From Paenibacillus piri (lineage in GTDB: Bacteria > Bacillota > Bacilli > Paenibacillales > NBRC-103111), in assembly GCF_004354045.1 (NCBI RefSeq), contig NZ_SMRT01000005.1, positions 167,501 through 231,500 of the forward strand: a stretch of 64,000 nt of DNA, read 5' to 3'. The translations under genes were made by a program, and so were the position numbers. This document shows, one piece after another, positions 17,364-25,759 of the stretch. Every line of letters starts with the position of its first letter. Within the stretch, counting starts at the first letter, position 1. Under the pieces are notes generated by a model. That model searched no databases. It was not told the origin of the DNA and saw only the letters and a list, made by a program, of their open reading frames with translations.

Positions 17364-17510
17364 ATGAAGGAAGTTTTCCTGGGGAAAACTCAGTTCATGC
17401 TTACGAAGAAAGTTTTCCTAGGGAAAACTCAGCCTATGCTTACAAAGAAAGTTTTTGCTGAAGCAAAAACAGAGTCCATGCTTACGAAGAAAGTTTTCCT
17501 ACGGAAAACT
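17364..17510 (+). repeat. Family B leader hairpins, four units before rph
   Basis: Four stem-loops at 17372-17390, 17411-17429, 17451-17470 and 17492-17510 are joined by linkers of about 20 bases that end in ATGCTTACGAAG or a close variant. Stems differ (AGTTTTCC/GGAAAACT; GTTTTTGCT/AGCAAAAAC) but always pair. The last hairpin ends 2 bases before the rph ribosome-binding site. Each unit has an ATG in frame with rph, so an N-terminally extended reading frame exists, but typical RNase PH begins at MRKDGRQ. Confidence 0.9.
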
Positions 17511-17528
17511 CTGAGGAGGAGAATCAAA

Positions 17529-18293
17529 ATGAGAAAAGACGGAAGACAAAGCGATCAGACGCGTCCCGTTTCAATAACGACCCATTATAACAAGCACGCC
17601 GAGGGCTCGGTATTGATCGAGGTGGGCGATACGAAAGTGATTTGCACGGCTACCGTTGAAGAGCGGGTGCCACCCTTTATGAAAGGGCAGGGCAAGGGCT
17701 GGGTGACAGCCGAATACTCGATGCTGCCGCGGGCGACGCAGGTGCGCAACCAGCGGGAATCGGCCAAAGGCAAGCTGGGCGGACGGACGATGGAAATCCA
17801 GCGGCTGATCGGCCGGGCGCTGCGCTCCGTCGTCAACCTGGAAGCATTGGGCGAACGTTCGATTACGCTCGATTGCGACGTCATTCAAGCGGACGGGGGG
17901 ACGCGAACGACATCCATCACCGGAGCTTTTGTCGCGATGGCGTTCGCCATTGATACGCTGGTTAAGGAAAAAAAGCTGAACAAGTATCCGATTACCGATT
18001 TTCTCGGCTCGATCAGCGTCGGCGTCATCAACGAGCAGCCTTGTCTCGATCTGAATTACGAAGAAGATTCCCGGGCCAAGGTCGATATGAACGTTGTGAT
18101 GACGGGGCAGGGGAAATTCGTCGAGGTGCAGGGAACGGGGGAGGACGCGCCCTTTTCGCGCGCCGAGCTGGACGCGCTGCTGGCACTGGCCGAGACCGGC
18201 ATACAGGCGATGATACGCGAGCAGGAAGCGGCGCTGGGAGCGGACATTGCCTCCAGGATTAGGGGGACTTCGCATGCTTCGATCCGGGTCTGA
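17529..18293 (+). CDS. rph: Ribonuclease PH
   Basis: This 254-residue phosphorolytic exoribonuclease trims the 3' ends of tRNA precursors. It begins [14 protein letters not shown], with [19 protein letters not shown], the [14 protein letters not shown] stretch, a basic [17 protein letters not shown] stretch and [19 protein letters not shown], all typical of the family; the length is normal. ATG 17529 is set by GAGGAGG at 17513-17519 and by the family N-terminus. The 3' end overlaps rdgB by 20 bases, so the two are coupled. Four family B hairpins form its leader. Confidence 0.97.
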   Translation: MRKDGRQSDQTRPVSITTHYNKHAEGSVLIEVGDTKVICTATVEERVPPFMKGQGKGWVTAEYSMLPRATQVRNQRESAKGKLGGRTMEIQRLIGRALRSVVNLEALGERSITLDCDVIQADGGTRTTSITGAFVAMAFAIDTLVKEKKLNKYPITDFLGSISVGVINEQPCLDLNYEEDSRAKVDMNVVMTGQGKFVEVQGTGEDAPFSRAELDALLALAETGIQAMIREQEAALGADIASRIRGTSHASIRV

Positions 18294-18921
18294 CATCGTC
18301 ATCGCTACGCGCAACGCCGGCAAGGTAAAAGAATTCGCGCCATTGTTTATGGAAAAAGGGATGACTGTAAAAAGCTTGCTCGATTTTGGCGATATGCCGG
18401 ATATCGTGGAGGACGGGCAGACATTCGCCGAAAATGCGCGGATTAAAGCCCGCACCATCGCGCTGCGGCTGGGCATCCCGGTCGTGGCGGACGATTCGGG
18501 CCTGTGCGTGGACAAGCTTGACGGCGAGCCCGGCGTCTTCTCCGCCCGCTATGCCGGGGAGCATGCATCTGACGAGCAAAACAACTCCAAGCTGCTGGAG
18601 CGGCTCAGCCGGTTGGGGACGCCGCCGCTGGCTTATGGAGATGCCGGCGGGGCAGGCGCCCCGGCGTCGTTGAGCGGCGCGCGTTTTGTTTGCGCGATCT
18701 GCTTGGCCGACGGGGAAGGGAGGCCGATCGTTGAAGTCGAGGCCGACTGCCCGGGCGGGATTATAGCCGAGCCGCGCGGGGCGAACGGCTTCGGCTACGA
18801 CCCGTTGTTCTACTTGCCGGAGTTTGGCCAAACGATGGCAGAGCTTGATATCGAGCAAAAAAACAAGATCAGCCACCGGGGGCAGGCGATCCGGAAGCTG
18901 TGGCAGGCGCTGGATGCGTAG
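18274..18921 (+). CDS. rdgB: XTP/dITP diphosphatase (RdgB/HAM1 family)
   Basis: A 215-residue house-cleaning pyrophosphatase that removes inosine and xanthosine triphosphates. It has the N-terminal [38 protein letters not shown], the [12 protein letters not shown] motif and [10 protein letters not shown] glycine/alanine-rich insertion (about residues 119-132) separates the second and third blocks and is longer than usual. ATG 18274 lies inside the end of rph, with AGGGGGA upstream. The order rph-rdgB is conserved with B. subtilis ysnA. Confidence 0.94.
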   Translation: MLRSGSDIVIATRNAGKVKEFAPLFMEKGMTVKSLLDFGDMPDIVEDGQTFAENARIKARTIALRLGIPVVADDSGLCVDKLDGEPGVFSARYAGEHASDEQNNSKLLERLSRLGTPPLAYGDAGGAGAPASLSGARFVCAICLADGEGRPIVEVEADCPGGIIAEPRGANGFGYDPLFYLPEFGQTMAELDIEQKNKISHRGQAIRKLWQALDA

Positions 18922-18924
18922 CAC

Positions 18925-18970
18925 ATAAATAAAGACGGGGTACGCAGCTTAAGCCTGCATCGCCCGTCCC
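18925..18970 (-). terminator. Terminator between rdgB and asnB
   Basis: GACGGG pairs with CCCGTC around an inner GCAG/CTGC stem. On the reverse strand it is followed by TTTATTTAT, so it mainly serves asnB; it may also stop rdgB read-through. Confidence 0.6.
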
Positions 18971-18991
18971 GGTCTACCCTCATTAATCGGG

Positions 18992-20836
18992 TTAACGGAT
19001 CGAAACTTTATAGTGTCTCAACCACGTATCCACCTGAGCCAGGTACGCGAACATTTGCGGGCCGGTCATCAGCTGCCCGAACCAGGGCAGATTGAATTGG
19101 CTCGCATCGCCCTCCGCCAATTTCCGGATTTTCGCCGTATCGATAAACGGCAGCAGCGGCGAGGATGAGTCGTTCAATATGTCGAGAACCCATGCCCTGA
19201 CCGCATTTAAATAGCTTGGGTTATGCGTTTTCGGATACGGGCTTTTTTTGCGGGTCAGCACATCCTCCGGAAGGACGCCCCGCAGCGCGCGGCGCAAAAT
19301 TCCTTTTTCCCGGTCGCCGGCCGTCTTGATTTCCCAGGGGATGTTCCATACATATTCGACAAGCCTGTGATCGCAAAAAGGTACGCGGACCTCAAGCCCG
19401 ACGGCCATGCTCATTCGGTCCTTACGGTCGAGCAGCGTTGGCATGAAGCGGGTAATATTGAGATAGGACATTTCCCTCATCCGGTTTTGCTGCCGGTTTT
19501 CGCCGGCCAGCCGCGGCACCTCGGAAAGCGCTTGGCGGTAACGCTCCTTGACGTACGACTCCGGCTTCACCCATTGGATGAAATCGGGCGCTAACAGATC
19601 AACCCGGTCCTTGGTGGCGAGCGACCAGGGGAACGTATCTGCGTTCAGCGCTTCCTCGCGATGAAACCAGGGATAACCGCCGAATATTTCATCGGCCGCT
19701 TCTCCGGAAACGGCAACCGTGGCGTCCTTTTTGATTTCCCGGCAAAATAAATAAAGCGAGCCGTCGACATCGGCCATGCCCGGCAAATCGCGGGCGTAAA
19801 CGGCCGTTTTGAGCGCACTGACCAGCTCGGGTGTGTCGAATTCCAGATAATGATGCTCGCTGCCGAGAAACTCAGTCATCCGTTTGATCCATGGAGCGTC
19901 GGAATTAGGCTGAAATGTATTTGCTTTGAAATGCTTGTCATTGTCCACATAATCGATGGAATAAGTATGAATGATACCCATGTCGCTGGAATTGTAATAG
20001 TTGGAGGCAAATGTCGTCAGCGCGCTGGAGTCGAGTCCGCCCGACAGCAGCGTGCAGATCGGCACGTCGGACGCCAGCTGGCGGATGACGGTGTCCTGCA
20101 ATATATCGTGAATTCGCCCGGCCGTCGTATCGATGTCGTCCTCATGCGGCTTGCTCTCCAGCTTCCAGTAAGCCCGGACATGAAGACCGTTGCGGTCCAT
20201 CGTCATGCAATGTCCCGGCTTTAGCTCGGACATGTTGCGGTAGACGCCGTGCCCCGGTGTCCGTGCAGGGCCGATGGCAAAAATTTCGGCCAGCCCTTCG
20301 CCGCTGATTTGGGCGGGGAAATCGGGATGCGCCAATATCGCTTTCGGCTCCGAGCCGAACAGCAGCCGCCCGTTATCGTAGGAATAGAACAGCGGCTTGA
20401 CGCCGAGCCGGTCACGGACAAGGAACAAGGATTGGTCAAGCGAGTTCCAGACGGCAAAGGCGAAAATGCCGTTCAACCGGTCTACGCAGGAGCGGCCCCA
20501 TTCGATAAAGGAAACGAGCAGCACTTCGGTGTCGCAAGTCGTCGAGAACGAATGTCCGCGCAGCTCCAATTGTTTTTTTAATTCTGGGGCATTATATAAT
20601 TCTCCATTGTAAACGATGGTAAACGTATTTTCGCCATATTTCCGGATCATCGGCTGTGCGCCGTTGGCCGGGTCCATAACGCTCAAACGTCTATGTCCAA
20701 GCGCGCAATGCGGAGTGATCCAGGTGCCGGAAGCGTCCGGACCGCGATCTGATAACGTAACCGTCATATTTTCCAGAATAGACGGATATTGGGTTAAATC
20801 TTTGTGCCAATCGATCCATCCGGTTATGCCGCACAT
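18992..20836 (-). CDS. asnB: Asparagine synthase (glutamine-hydrolysing)
   Basis: A 614-residue two-domain enzyme. The class II glutaminase domain begins MCGITGWIDW, so the nucleophile is Cys2, and contains RGPDASGTW, GHRRLSVMD and VYNGELYN. The synthetase domain has the PP-loop LLSGGLDSSALTT and SGEAADEIFGGYPWF. Start 20836 is chosen because it exposes Cys2 and is 9 bases from GGAAGGG; ATG 20845 would abut the ribosome-binding site and bury the cysteine. It converts aspartate and glutamine to asparagine, though some relatives amidate cell-wall precursors. Confidence 0.94.
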   Translation of the reverse strand: MCGITGWIDWHKDLTQYPSILENMTVTLSDRGPDASGTWITPHCALGHRRLSVMDPANGAQPMIRKYGENTFTIVYNGELYNAPELKKQLELRGHSFSTTCDTEVLLVSFIEWGRSCVDRLNGIFAFAVWNSLDQSLFLVRDRLGVKPLFYSYDNGRLLFGSEPKAILAHPDFPAQISGEGLAEIFAIGPARTPGHGVYRNMSELKPGHCMTMDRNGLHVRAYWKLESKPHEDDIDTTAGRIHDILQDTVIRQLASDVPICTLLSGGLDSSALTTFASNYYNSSDMGIIHTYSIDYVDNDKHFKANTFQPNSDAPWIKRMTEFLGSEHHYLEFDTPELVSALKTAVYARDLPGMADVDGSLYLFCREIKKDATVAVSGEAADEIFGGYPWFHREEALNADTFPWSLATKDRVDLLAPDFIQWVKPESYVKERYRQALSEVPRLAGENRQQNRMREMSYLNITRFMPTLLDRKDRMSMAVGLEVRVPFCDHRLVEYVWNIPWEIKTAGDREKGILRRALRGVLPEDVLTRKKSPYPKTHNPSYLNAVRAWVLDILNDSSSPLLPFIDTAKIRKLAEGDASQFNLPWFGQLMTGPQMFAYLAQVDTWLRHYKVSIR

Positions 20837-21180
20837 AGTTTTCATCCCTTCCTAGCGTGTCTTGTCGACAAAAGCCAAGCCGTTCGACAAGAAAGCATGA
20901 TGATAAAGGTTATGCTTTGACGAAACAGAAAATGTCTGTCCGATCAACAGGAAAAGATAGACAAAATGACGTTTAACGTTTACACTATGCGGTAACGGTT
21001 CAAGGCCGAGCCATATCCGATGAATAGAACAAGACCGAATATCCCACTCTAACCGTAAGACGTTCGGGAGGGAAGCAACCAAACGGCTCAAGGAATAGAA
21101 CCCCGGTCATCAAATGTACCGACACGCTGTTCTTCTAGCCGGATCAAGAACCAATCAAGTTGAAGAGGTGGTCATACGTA
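20837..21180. other. Intergenic region with inverted repeat upstream of asnB
   Basis: Between the divergent asnB and the next gene, CTTGTCGA (20861-20868) and TCGACAAG (20884-20891) form an 8-bp perfect inverted repeat 25 bases ahead of the asnB start, in a position where it could act as an operator or leader hairpin. No T-box motif and no convincing promoter pair was found here. Confidence 0.5.
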
Positions 21181-21524
21181 TGAAAAAAACGAAGTTAGTC
21201 AAAGAACAGACTGAATACAAAGAGGCCAAAGAGCGCTTCGAAAAAGCGAACGAGGCTTTTCAAAATAAGCTGACGACCGTTAAGCTGCTCGGCGTCGTCA
21301 CCCAGGAGAAGCTGGAGGAGCTGATCGATCAGACCGGCCTGCACGATGCGCTGAACAAGCTGGGTGCCGCCGAAAAGTCGCTGCTGCAATGGTCGCATGA
21401 AGCGATTCAAAGTGAAAAGGACTACCTGCAGAACAAAGAAGCGGTCGACAGAATGTATGCTTTTATCGATCAGGACCCGGAAGTTAAAGCCAAGCTGATT
21501 CAAGCGGCAATGAAAATCAATTAA
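21181..21524 (+). CDS. Small helical protein of unknown function
   Basis: A 114-residue, highly charged protein that looks almost entirely helical (KEQTEYKEAKERFEKANEAF at the N-terminus, then a leucine-rich middle and DPEVKAKLIQAAMKIN at the end). I do not recognise a family. There is no signal peptide or membrane segment. GAGGTGG at 21164-21170 supports the ATG. A strong terminator follows, so it is a single-gene unit, divergent from asnB and upstream of the germination operon. Confidence 0.7.
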
Positions 21525-21541
21525 ATCGAGCAACGTTTCCG

Positions 21542-21577
21542 AACAGCGGAGAGGATCGCCTTTTCCGTTGTTTTTTT
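21542..21577 (+). terminator. Terminator after the small helical protein
   Basis: AACAGCGGAGAGG and CCTTTTCCGTTGTT form an imperfect stem with a 4-base loop, followed by a run of T residues (21570-21577). Confidence 0.85.
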
Positions 21578-21696
21578 GTGCCCGCCGGCCGTCGCCTTTT
21601 GTGACGGTTTTTCTGGTTTTTCTCTTCCGATTTAGGGCACTCTATTTGGCAGAATGCGTATTCTTTCGCAAAATTTTCGCAAACAGGGTGAACAAT

Positions 21697-22791
21697 GTGA
21701 CGATTCGGATTAATATATTGCAGGCCTCTATGATTTTGCTCACCTCCGTGGGGCTGATGAACCATGTGATCCTTATCCCGATATTGCTTGATATCGCCGA
21801 GCGGGATGCCTGGTTTTCCGCTTTGCTGACCCTGGTTCCGTATTTGCTGTGGACTGGTCTGCTGTACTGGATTGTCAAACGGAGCGGGCAACAGCCGCTG
21901 TTCCAATGGGTTGAATCCGTCTCCGGCAAAGCCGTCGCCGCGGTATTGAAGCTTGTGTTCGGCGTCATCGTGCTGCTGGTTGCATTAATCACCTTGAAGG
22001 ATACGATTACTTGGGCTATTGCCTCCTATTTGCCCGAAACGCCGGCAATCGCATTGGCGCTGCTGCTTGTGAGCATCTGTTATTTTGCGGCGCAGTCAGG
22101 CATTCTTTGCATATCGGTAATGAGCGGGATCTTGTTTCCGGTTATTGTCATTTTGGGTTATTTTGTTATGTCGGCAAATATTATCAATAAAGATTACAGC
22201 AGATTGCTGCCCGTTATGGAGTACGGCTTAAGTCCTCTGCTTCAAGGCATGTACTACGTCGGCGCAGGTTATGGCGAGCTGATATTGCTGCTGCTTATGC
22301 AGGAGCATATCGTTACGCGCATTAAATGGTGGCATCTGGCCTTGCTCGGGATCATTATCGCCGGGTTGACGATTGGACCGATCACAGGCTCGATCGCCGA
22401 ATTCGGACCGGTGGAATCCGCGAAACACCGCTACCCGGCATTTGAGCAGTGGAAGCTGGTCAAGATTCAACAATCGATTGAGCGCGTCGACTTTTTCTCT
22501 ATTTATCAATGGTTCGCGGGCGCGTTCGTACGTATCTCCATGTCGATGTATATTTTGTGCGAGCTGAGCCCGTTCAAGGGAAAGAGGAGCAAAACCGTCT
22601 CCCTGATCGTATTGGCGCTGCTGATGCCGGTTGTCATATTGCTGCCGGTCAGCGACATTCAATTTTACGACTGGCTTAAATATGTTTATATGCCATCGGC
22701 GTTGATCGCTTATGTTGTTCTGACCTTGTGCTTGTGTACGATTGCATTATTTGCCAAAAAAGGAGCGTACTTGCGTGAAAACATGGAATGA
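21697..22791 (+). CDS. Spore germination permease, GerB family
   Basis: A 364-residue membrane protein with about ten predicted helices, of the GerAB/amino-acid-permease family that forms the transporter-like subunit of germinant receptors. Near the N-terminus are ILQASMILLTSVGLMNHVI and DIAERDAWFSALLTLVPY, and the C-terminal half contains YYVGAGYGELILLLLMQEH. GTG 21697 is chosen because AGGGTG precedes it and it matches the usual length; the frame is open further upstream without a site. It is first in the operon and overlaps gerA by 17 bases. The germinant is unknown. Confidence 0.9.
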   Translation: MTIRINILQASMILLTSVGLMNHVILIPILLDIAERDAWFSALLTLVPYLLWTGLLYWIVKRSGQQPLFQWVESVSGKAVAAVLKLVFGVIVLLVALITLKDTITWAIASYLPETPAIALALLLVSICYFAAQSGILCISVMSGILFPVIVILGYFVMSANIINKDYSRLLPVMEYGLSPLLQGMYYVGAGYGELILLLLMQEHIVTRIKWWHLALLGIIIAGLTIGPITGSIAEFGPVESAKHRYPAFEQWKLVKIQQSIERVDFFSIYQWFAGAFVRISMSMYILCELSPFKGKRSKTVSLIVLALLMPVVILLPVSDIQFYDWLKYVYMPSALIAYVVLTLCLCTIALFAKKGAYLRENME

Positions 22792-24247
22792 AGAACAGCT
22801 TCGCATTTTATTCAAACGATGCGCCGATGTGCAATTTCATGAAGTGAAGACAGTCAAGCCTGACGATAAGGAACAGGAGGGAATGCTGCTCGTTTATTGC
22901 GAGAATTTATGCGACATGCGCATCATTCAGGAGCTGATTTTGCCCAAACTGCATGAAGGACTCGAAATGGGAACCGTGTCGGTAGAGCCCGGAGCTATGG
23001 ATTGGGATGCAATGTTTTCTGCATGGTTCCCCGAGGACGCGACGGAGCAGGATGTTATGGACGAGCTGTTCAACGGCAACCTGATCGTCCTCAAGCCCGG
23101 CAGCGGCAGGCTCCTGTATATGCAAACGTCGAACCGGCCCGAAAGGCAGCCGGAGGAATCGAGCACCGAAATGACGGTCAACGGTCCGCGTGACGCCTTT
23201 ATAGAGGATCTGGGAGTCAATATTGCGCTGATCCGCAAAAGGCTTCGCACGAACACCTTGTGCGTGGAAAAATATACGTTGGGCAGACGCAGCAGAACGC
23301 GGGTGGCGCTTCTTTATATAAGCGATGCATTGGATAAAACGGTTGCCCGCCATATTAGCGACAAGCTGCAAAGCATCGACATCGATTCCGTACTGAGCCA
23401 GGAAGAGCTGAAAATATTGTTGGTCGACGAGAATTTCAGCTTTTTCCCGCATATGAATTTCACGACGCGTCCGGATTATGTGACTAAAAGTCTCGTAAAG
23501 GGCCGGTTTGCCATTATGATGGACGGATTGCCGACGGTGATGCTGGCTCCTGTCAATATTTCTTATTTGATTACGGTGGCCGAGGATAACCATACGCCGG
23601 TATCGATGCTGTTCATCCAGATTTGGATGCGGAGGGCAGGCTTGTTCATTACCCTTCTGCTCCCGGGCTTCTGGGTGGCCCTTACATCTTATCACCAGGA
23701 TCAAATCCCTTATCCGCTGCTGGCTACCATTGCCGTAGCGACCTCGGGCACTCCGCTTACGGGGCCGTTGGAAATTTTGCTGATGCTGCTGTTGTTTCAG
23801 TTTTTTCTGGAGGCGGGCAGCAGGCTCCCGTCAGCGTTAGGGCCATCGATCTCGGTCGTAGGAGGATTGATTATCGGCGATGCCATCATCAAGGCGGGCT
23901 TGACTTCTCCGGCGACGCTCGTCATTGCCGCGGTATCGGTCACTGCGCAGTTTACGCTTGTCGGCGGGCACTTGGGCCTGGGCATCGGCCTGCTTCGGCT
24001 GTTTATTTTTGTGCTGGCATCCTTTTTCGGCTTGTTCGGTTTTTTTACCGGCGCTTTCTATGTGCTGCTCTATTTGGCGAATATGAGATCGTTCGGCGTT
24101 TCCTTCATGTCTCCGATGTCGCCGATCAATTGGAAAGATCTTTGGTATGTGATGTTCAGATTGCCGAGAGGCCGCAACAAGTCGAATCCGGAGCTGCTGC
24201 ATAAGCAAGCGGATATGACGGGACGCAGAGGGAGCTCGGAGCAATGA
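22775..24247 (+). CDS. Spore germination protein, GerA family
   Basis: A 490-residue GerAA-type subunit. It has a soluble N-terminal domain to about residue 280, then four to five hydrophobic segments with the family blocks SMLFIQIWMRRAGLFITLLLP, FWVALTSYHQDQIPYPLLATI, ILLMLLLFQFFLEAGSRLP and VVGGLIIGDAIIKAGLTSP. GTG 22775 is fixed by AGGAG at 22761-22765. It overlaps both neighbours (gerB by 17 bases, gerC by 4), a sign of coupled translation. The gene order B-A-C differs from the A-B-C of B. subtilis gerA. Confidence 0.95.
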   Translation: MKTWNEEQLRILFKRCADVQFHEVKTVKPDDKEQEGMLLVYCENLCDMRIIQELILPKLHEGLEMGTVSVEPGAMDWDAMFSAWFPEDATEQDVMDELFNGNLIVLKPGSGRLLYMQTSNRPERQPEESSTEMTVNGPRDAFIEDLGVNIALIRKRLRTNTLCVEKYTLGRRSRTRVALLYISDALDKTVARHISDKLQSIDIDSVLSQEELKILLVDENFSFFPHMNFTTRPDYVTKSLVKGRFAIMMDGLPTVMLAPVNISYLITVAEDNHTPVSMLFIQIWMRRAGLFITLLLPGFWVALTSYHQDQIPYPLLATIAVATSGTPLTGPLEILLMLLLFQFFLEAGSRLPSALGPSISVVGGLIIGDAIIKAGLTSPATLVIAAVSVTAQFTLVGGHLGLGIGLLRLFIFVLASFFGLFGFFTGAFYVLLYLANMRSFGVSFMSPMSPINWKDLWYVMFRLPRGRNKSNPELLHKQADMTGRRGSSEQ

Positions 24248-25488
24248 CGAAGGTCGCGCGGGCGGTATTGATTTTGGCCTCTGTCACGCTGCTGCTGAGT
24301 GGGTGCTGGAACGCTTCGGAAATCGACAATTTGGAGTACGTCAATGCGATCGGCATCGATTACTCGAAGGATAACAAGGAATACACCGTATATTTGCAGC
24401 TGCTCAGTATCCAGAAGGTCGCCAAAACGGAGAGCGAAAAGCTGGAAGGGGAAATGCCGGCTTGGATTGGCGTTGGCAAAGGAAAAAGCTATGTGGAGGC
24501 TATAGGAAAAATTACGCTGGAGTCGCAAAAACGTTTGTTCTGGGGGCATGTGACGGCGTTGGTGCTGGGAGAGGGGCTGCTGGAAAAAGGTGAGATTACC
24601 GATGTGCTGCAGGCATTTTTCCGTTTCCATGAGCTTCGTTATACGATGTGGGTGTTCGGATCGCGCAGCGACTTGAGCCGCGTGTTCGAGGCGACTCCGA
24701 ATTTTGAACGGTCCCGCTTGAAAATGCTGATCCATTCTCCGCTTGAAAATTACAAGCAGCGTTCTTATATCGCGCCTCTTCACCTTAACGATTTTATGGC
24801 CGGATATTACGAGCCTGCCCAAACGTTGATTTTACCTGCCATGACAGTCAGCAACGACGTTTGGCGTAAAAGCAGCGAATCGTTGGACACGCTCAAATAC
24901 TCGGGCGTTTATCCATTCACCCATCAGCAGAGCAATGGTTTCATATCGATGGATAAAATAGACGGAATCCGCTGGGTCCAAAATTCAACGACGCGGGCCT
25001 CGGTATCTATTATGGATGGTACGAAGGCGTTGGCCTCGCTGCGGCTGAGAAAGCCTCGGCATTCGATCAAGTTCAAGGAGGTTGACGGCAAGCTGGTATT
25101 CGATCTGAAGGTTAAAGTGAACGCCGTCATTTCAGAAATGAACGAGCAGGTGTCCGAGCAGGAGCTCGAGAAACAGGTTCAGAAAGTGATCGAGAAGGAG
25201 CTGCGCGAAACGTTCGAAGCCGGACTGAAAAAGAAGGTCGACCTGCTCGGTCTGCAAAACCGCTTGTATAGCCGGCATGTGAAAAAGTTTCGTCAGTACG
25301 ACAAGGATCAGGATCAATTTATTTTGCAGCGGGATTCCTTGGGCAAGGTGGATGTGAAGGTCAACCTTACTTCGGCCGGCAAATATACGTATCGCATGTA
25401 CAAGGACAATGAACACAAGGGCAATGAACACAATGGCAAAGAACAAAAAGGCAATGAGCAAAAGGGCGATGGGCAAAAGGAATCATGA
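24244..25488 (+). CDS. Ger(x)C family germination lipoprotein
   Basis: A 414-residue lipoprotein with lipobox LLSGC (Cys21), followed by WNASEIDNLEYVNAIGIDY, the standard GerC opening. The family repeats LQLLSIQKVAKTESEK and SQKRLFWGHVTALVLGEGL are present. The last 28 residues are unusual: a run of short repeats rich in Asn, Glu, His, Lys, Gly and Gln (units such as GNEHN, GKEQK, GNEQK) encoded by a degenerate 15-base repeat (about 25410-25485). It starts inside gerA with ATGA overlap. It is the third subunit of the receptor and is anchored to the inner membrane of the spore. Confidence 0.93.
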   Translation: MTKVARAVLILASVTLLLSGCWNASEIDNLEYVNAIGIDYSKDNKEYTVYLQLLSIQKVAKTESEKLEGEMPAWIGVGKGKSYVEAIGKITLESQKRLFWGHVTALVLGEGLLEKGEITDVLQAFFRFHELRYTMWVFGSRSDLSRVFEATPNFERSRLKMLIHSPLENYKQRSYIAPLHLNDFMAGYYEPAQTLILPAMTVSNDVWRKSSESLDTLKYSGVYPFTHQQSNGFISMDKIDGIRWVQNSTTRASVSIMDGTKALASLRLRKPRHSIKFKEVDGKLVFDLKVKVNAVISEMNEQVSEQELEKQVQKVIEKELRETFEAGLKKKVDLLGLQNRLYSRHVKKFRQYDKDQDQFILQRDSLGKVDVKVNLTSAGKYTYRMYKDNEHKGNEHNGKEQKGNEQKGDGQKES

Positions 25489-25589
25489 CCGAAGCCTTTG
25501 CTTTCCGGCTCCGAATCGGGTACACTGCATTAAAATAGCCGACGCGTCCGGAAGGCAAGCTTTTCCATTTGCGCGGGCCAAATCGAATG

Positions 25590-25741
25590 CTTAAGAAGTT
25601 ATGTTTTACTGGCAGTAAATCTATGCACACGCTTACGAAGTCAGTTTTGCTAAAGCAAAACAAAGCACAGGCTTACGAAGTCAGTTTTGCTAAAGCAAAA
25701 CAAAGCACACGCTTACGAAGTCAGTTTTGCTAAAGCAAAAC
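25590..25741 (+). repeat. Family B leader hairpins, four units before the ysoA-like gene
   Basis: One diverged unit (box ATGCTTAAGAAG, stem TTTAC/GTAAA at 25605-25619) and three near-identical ones with GTTTTGC-TAAA-GCAAAAC (25644-25661, 25684-25701, 25724-25741) follow the box GCTTACGAAG. The period is exactly 40 bases. The last stem ends 2 bases before GGAGGAGG. With a 40-base period no reading frame is kept, which speaks for an RNA- or DNA-level role. Confidence 0.92.
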
Positions 25742-25759
25742 TTGGAGGAGGTGATACCC

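Noticed and set aside
17364..17528. N-terminal extension of RNase PH made of repeated MLTKKVF units
   Set aside because: The family start MRKDGRQ has its own strong GAGGAGG site, and the upstream codons are the family B hairpins. Kept only as a question in the findings.
25590..25741. Possible CRISPR array
   Set aside because: Repeat and linker are both nearly identical between units, so there are no variable spacers; each unit is a hairpin next to a gene start, and no cas gene is present.
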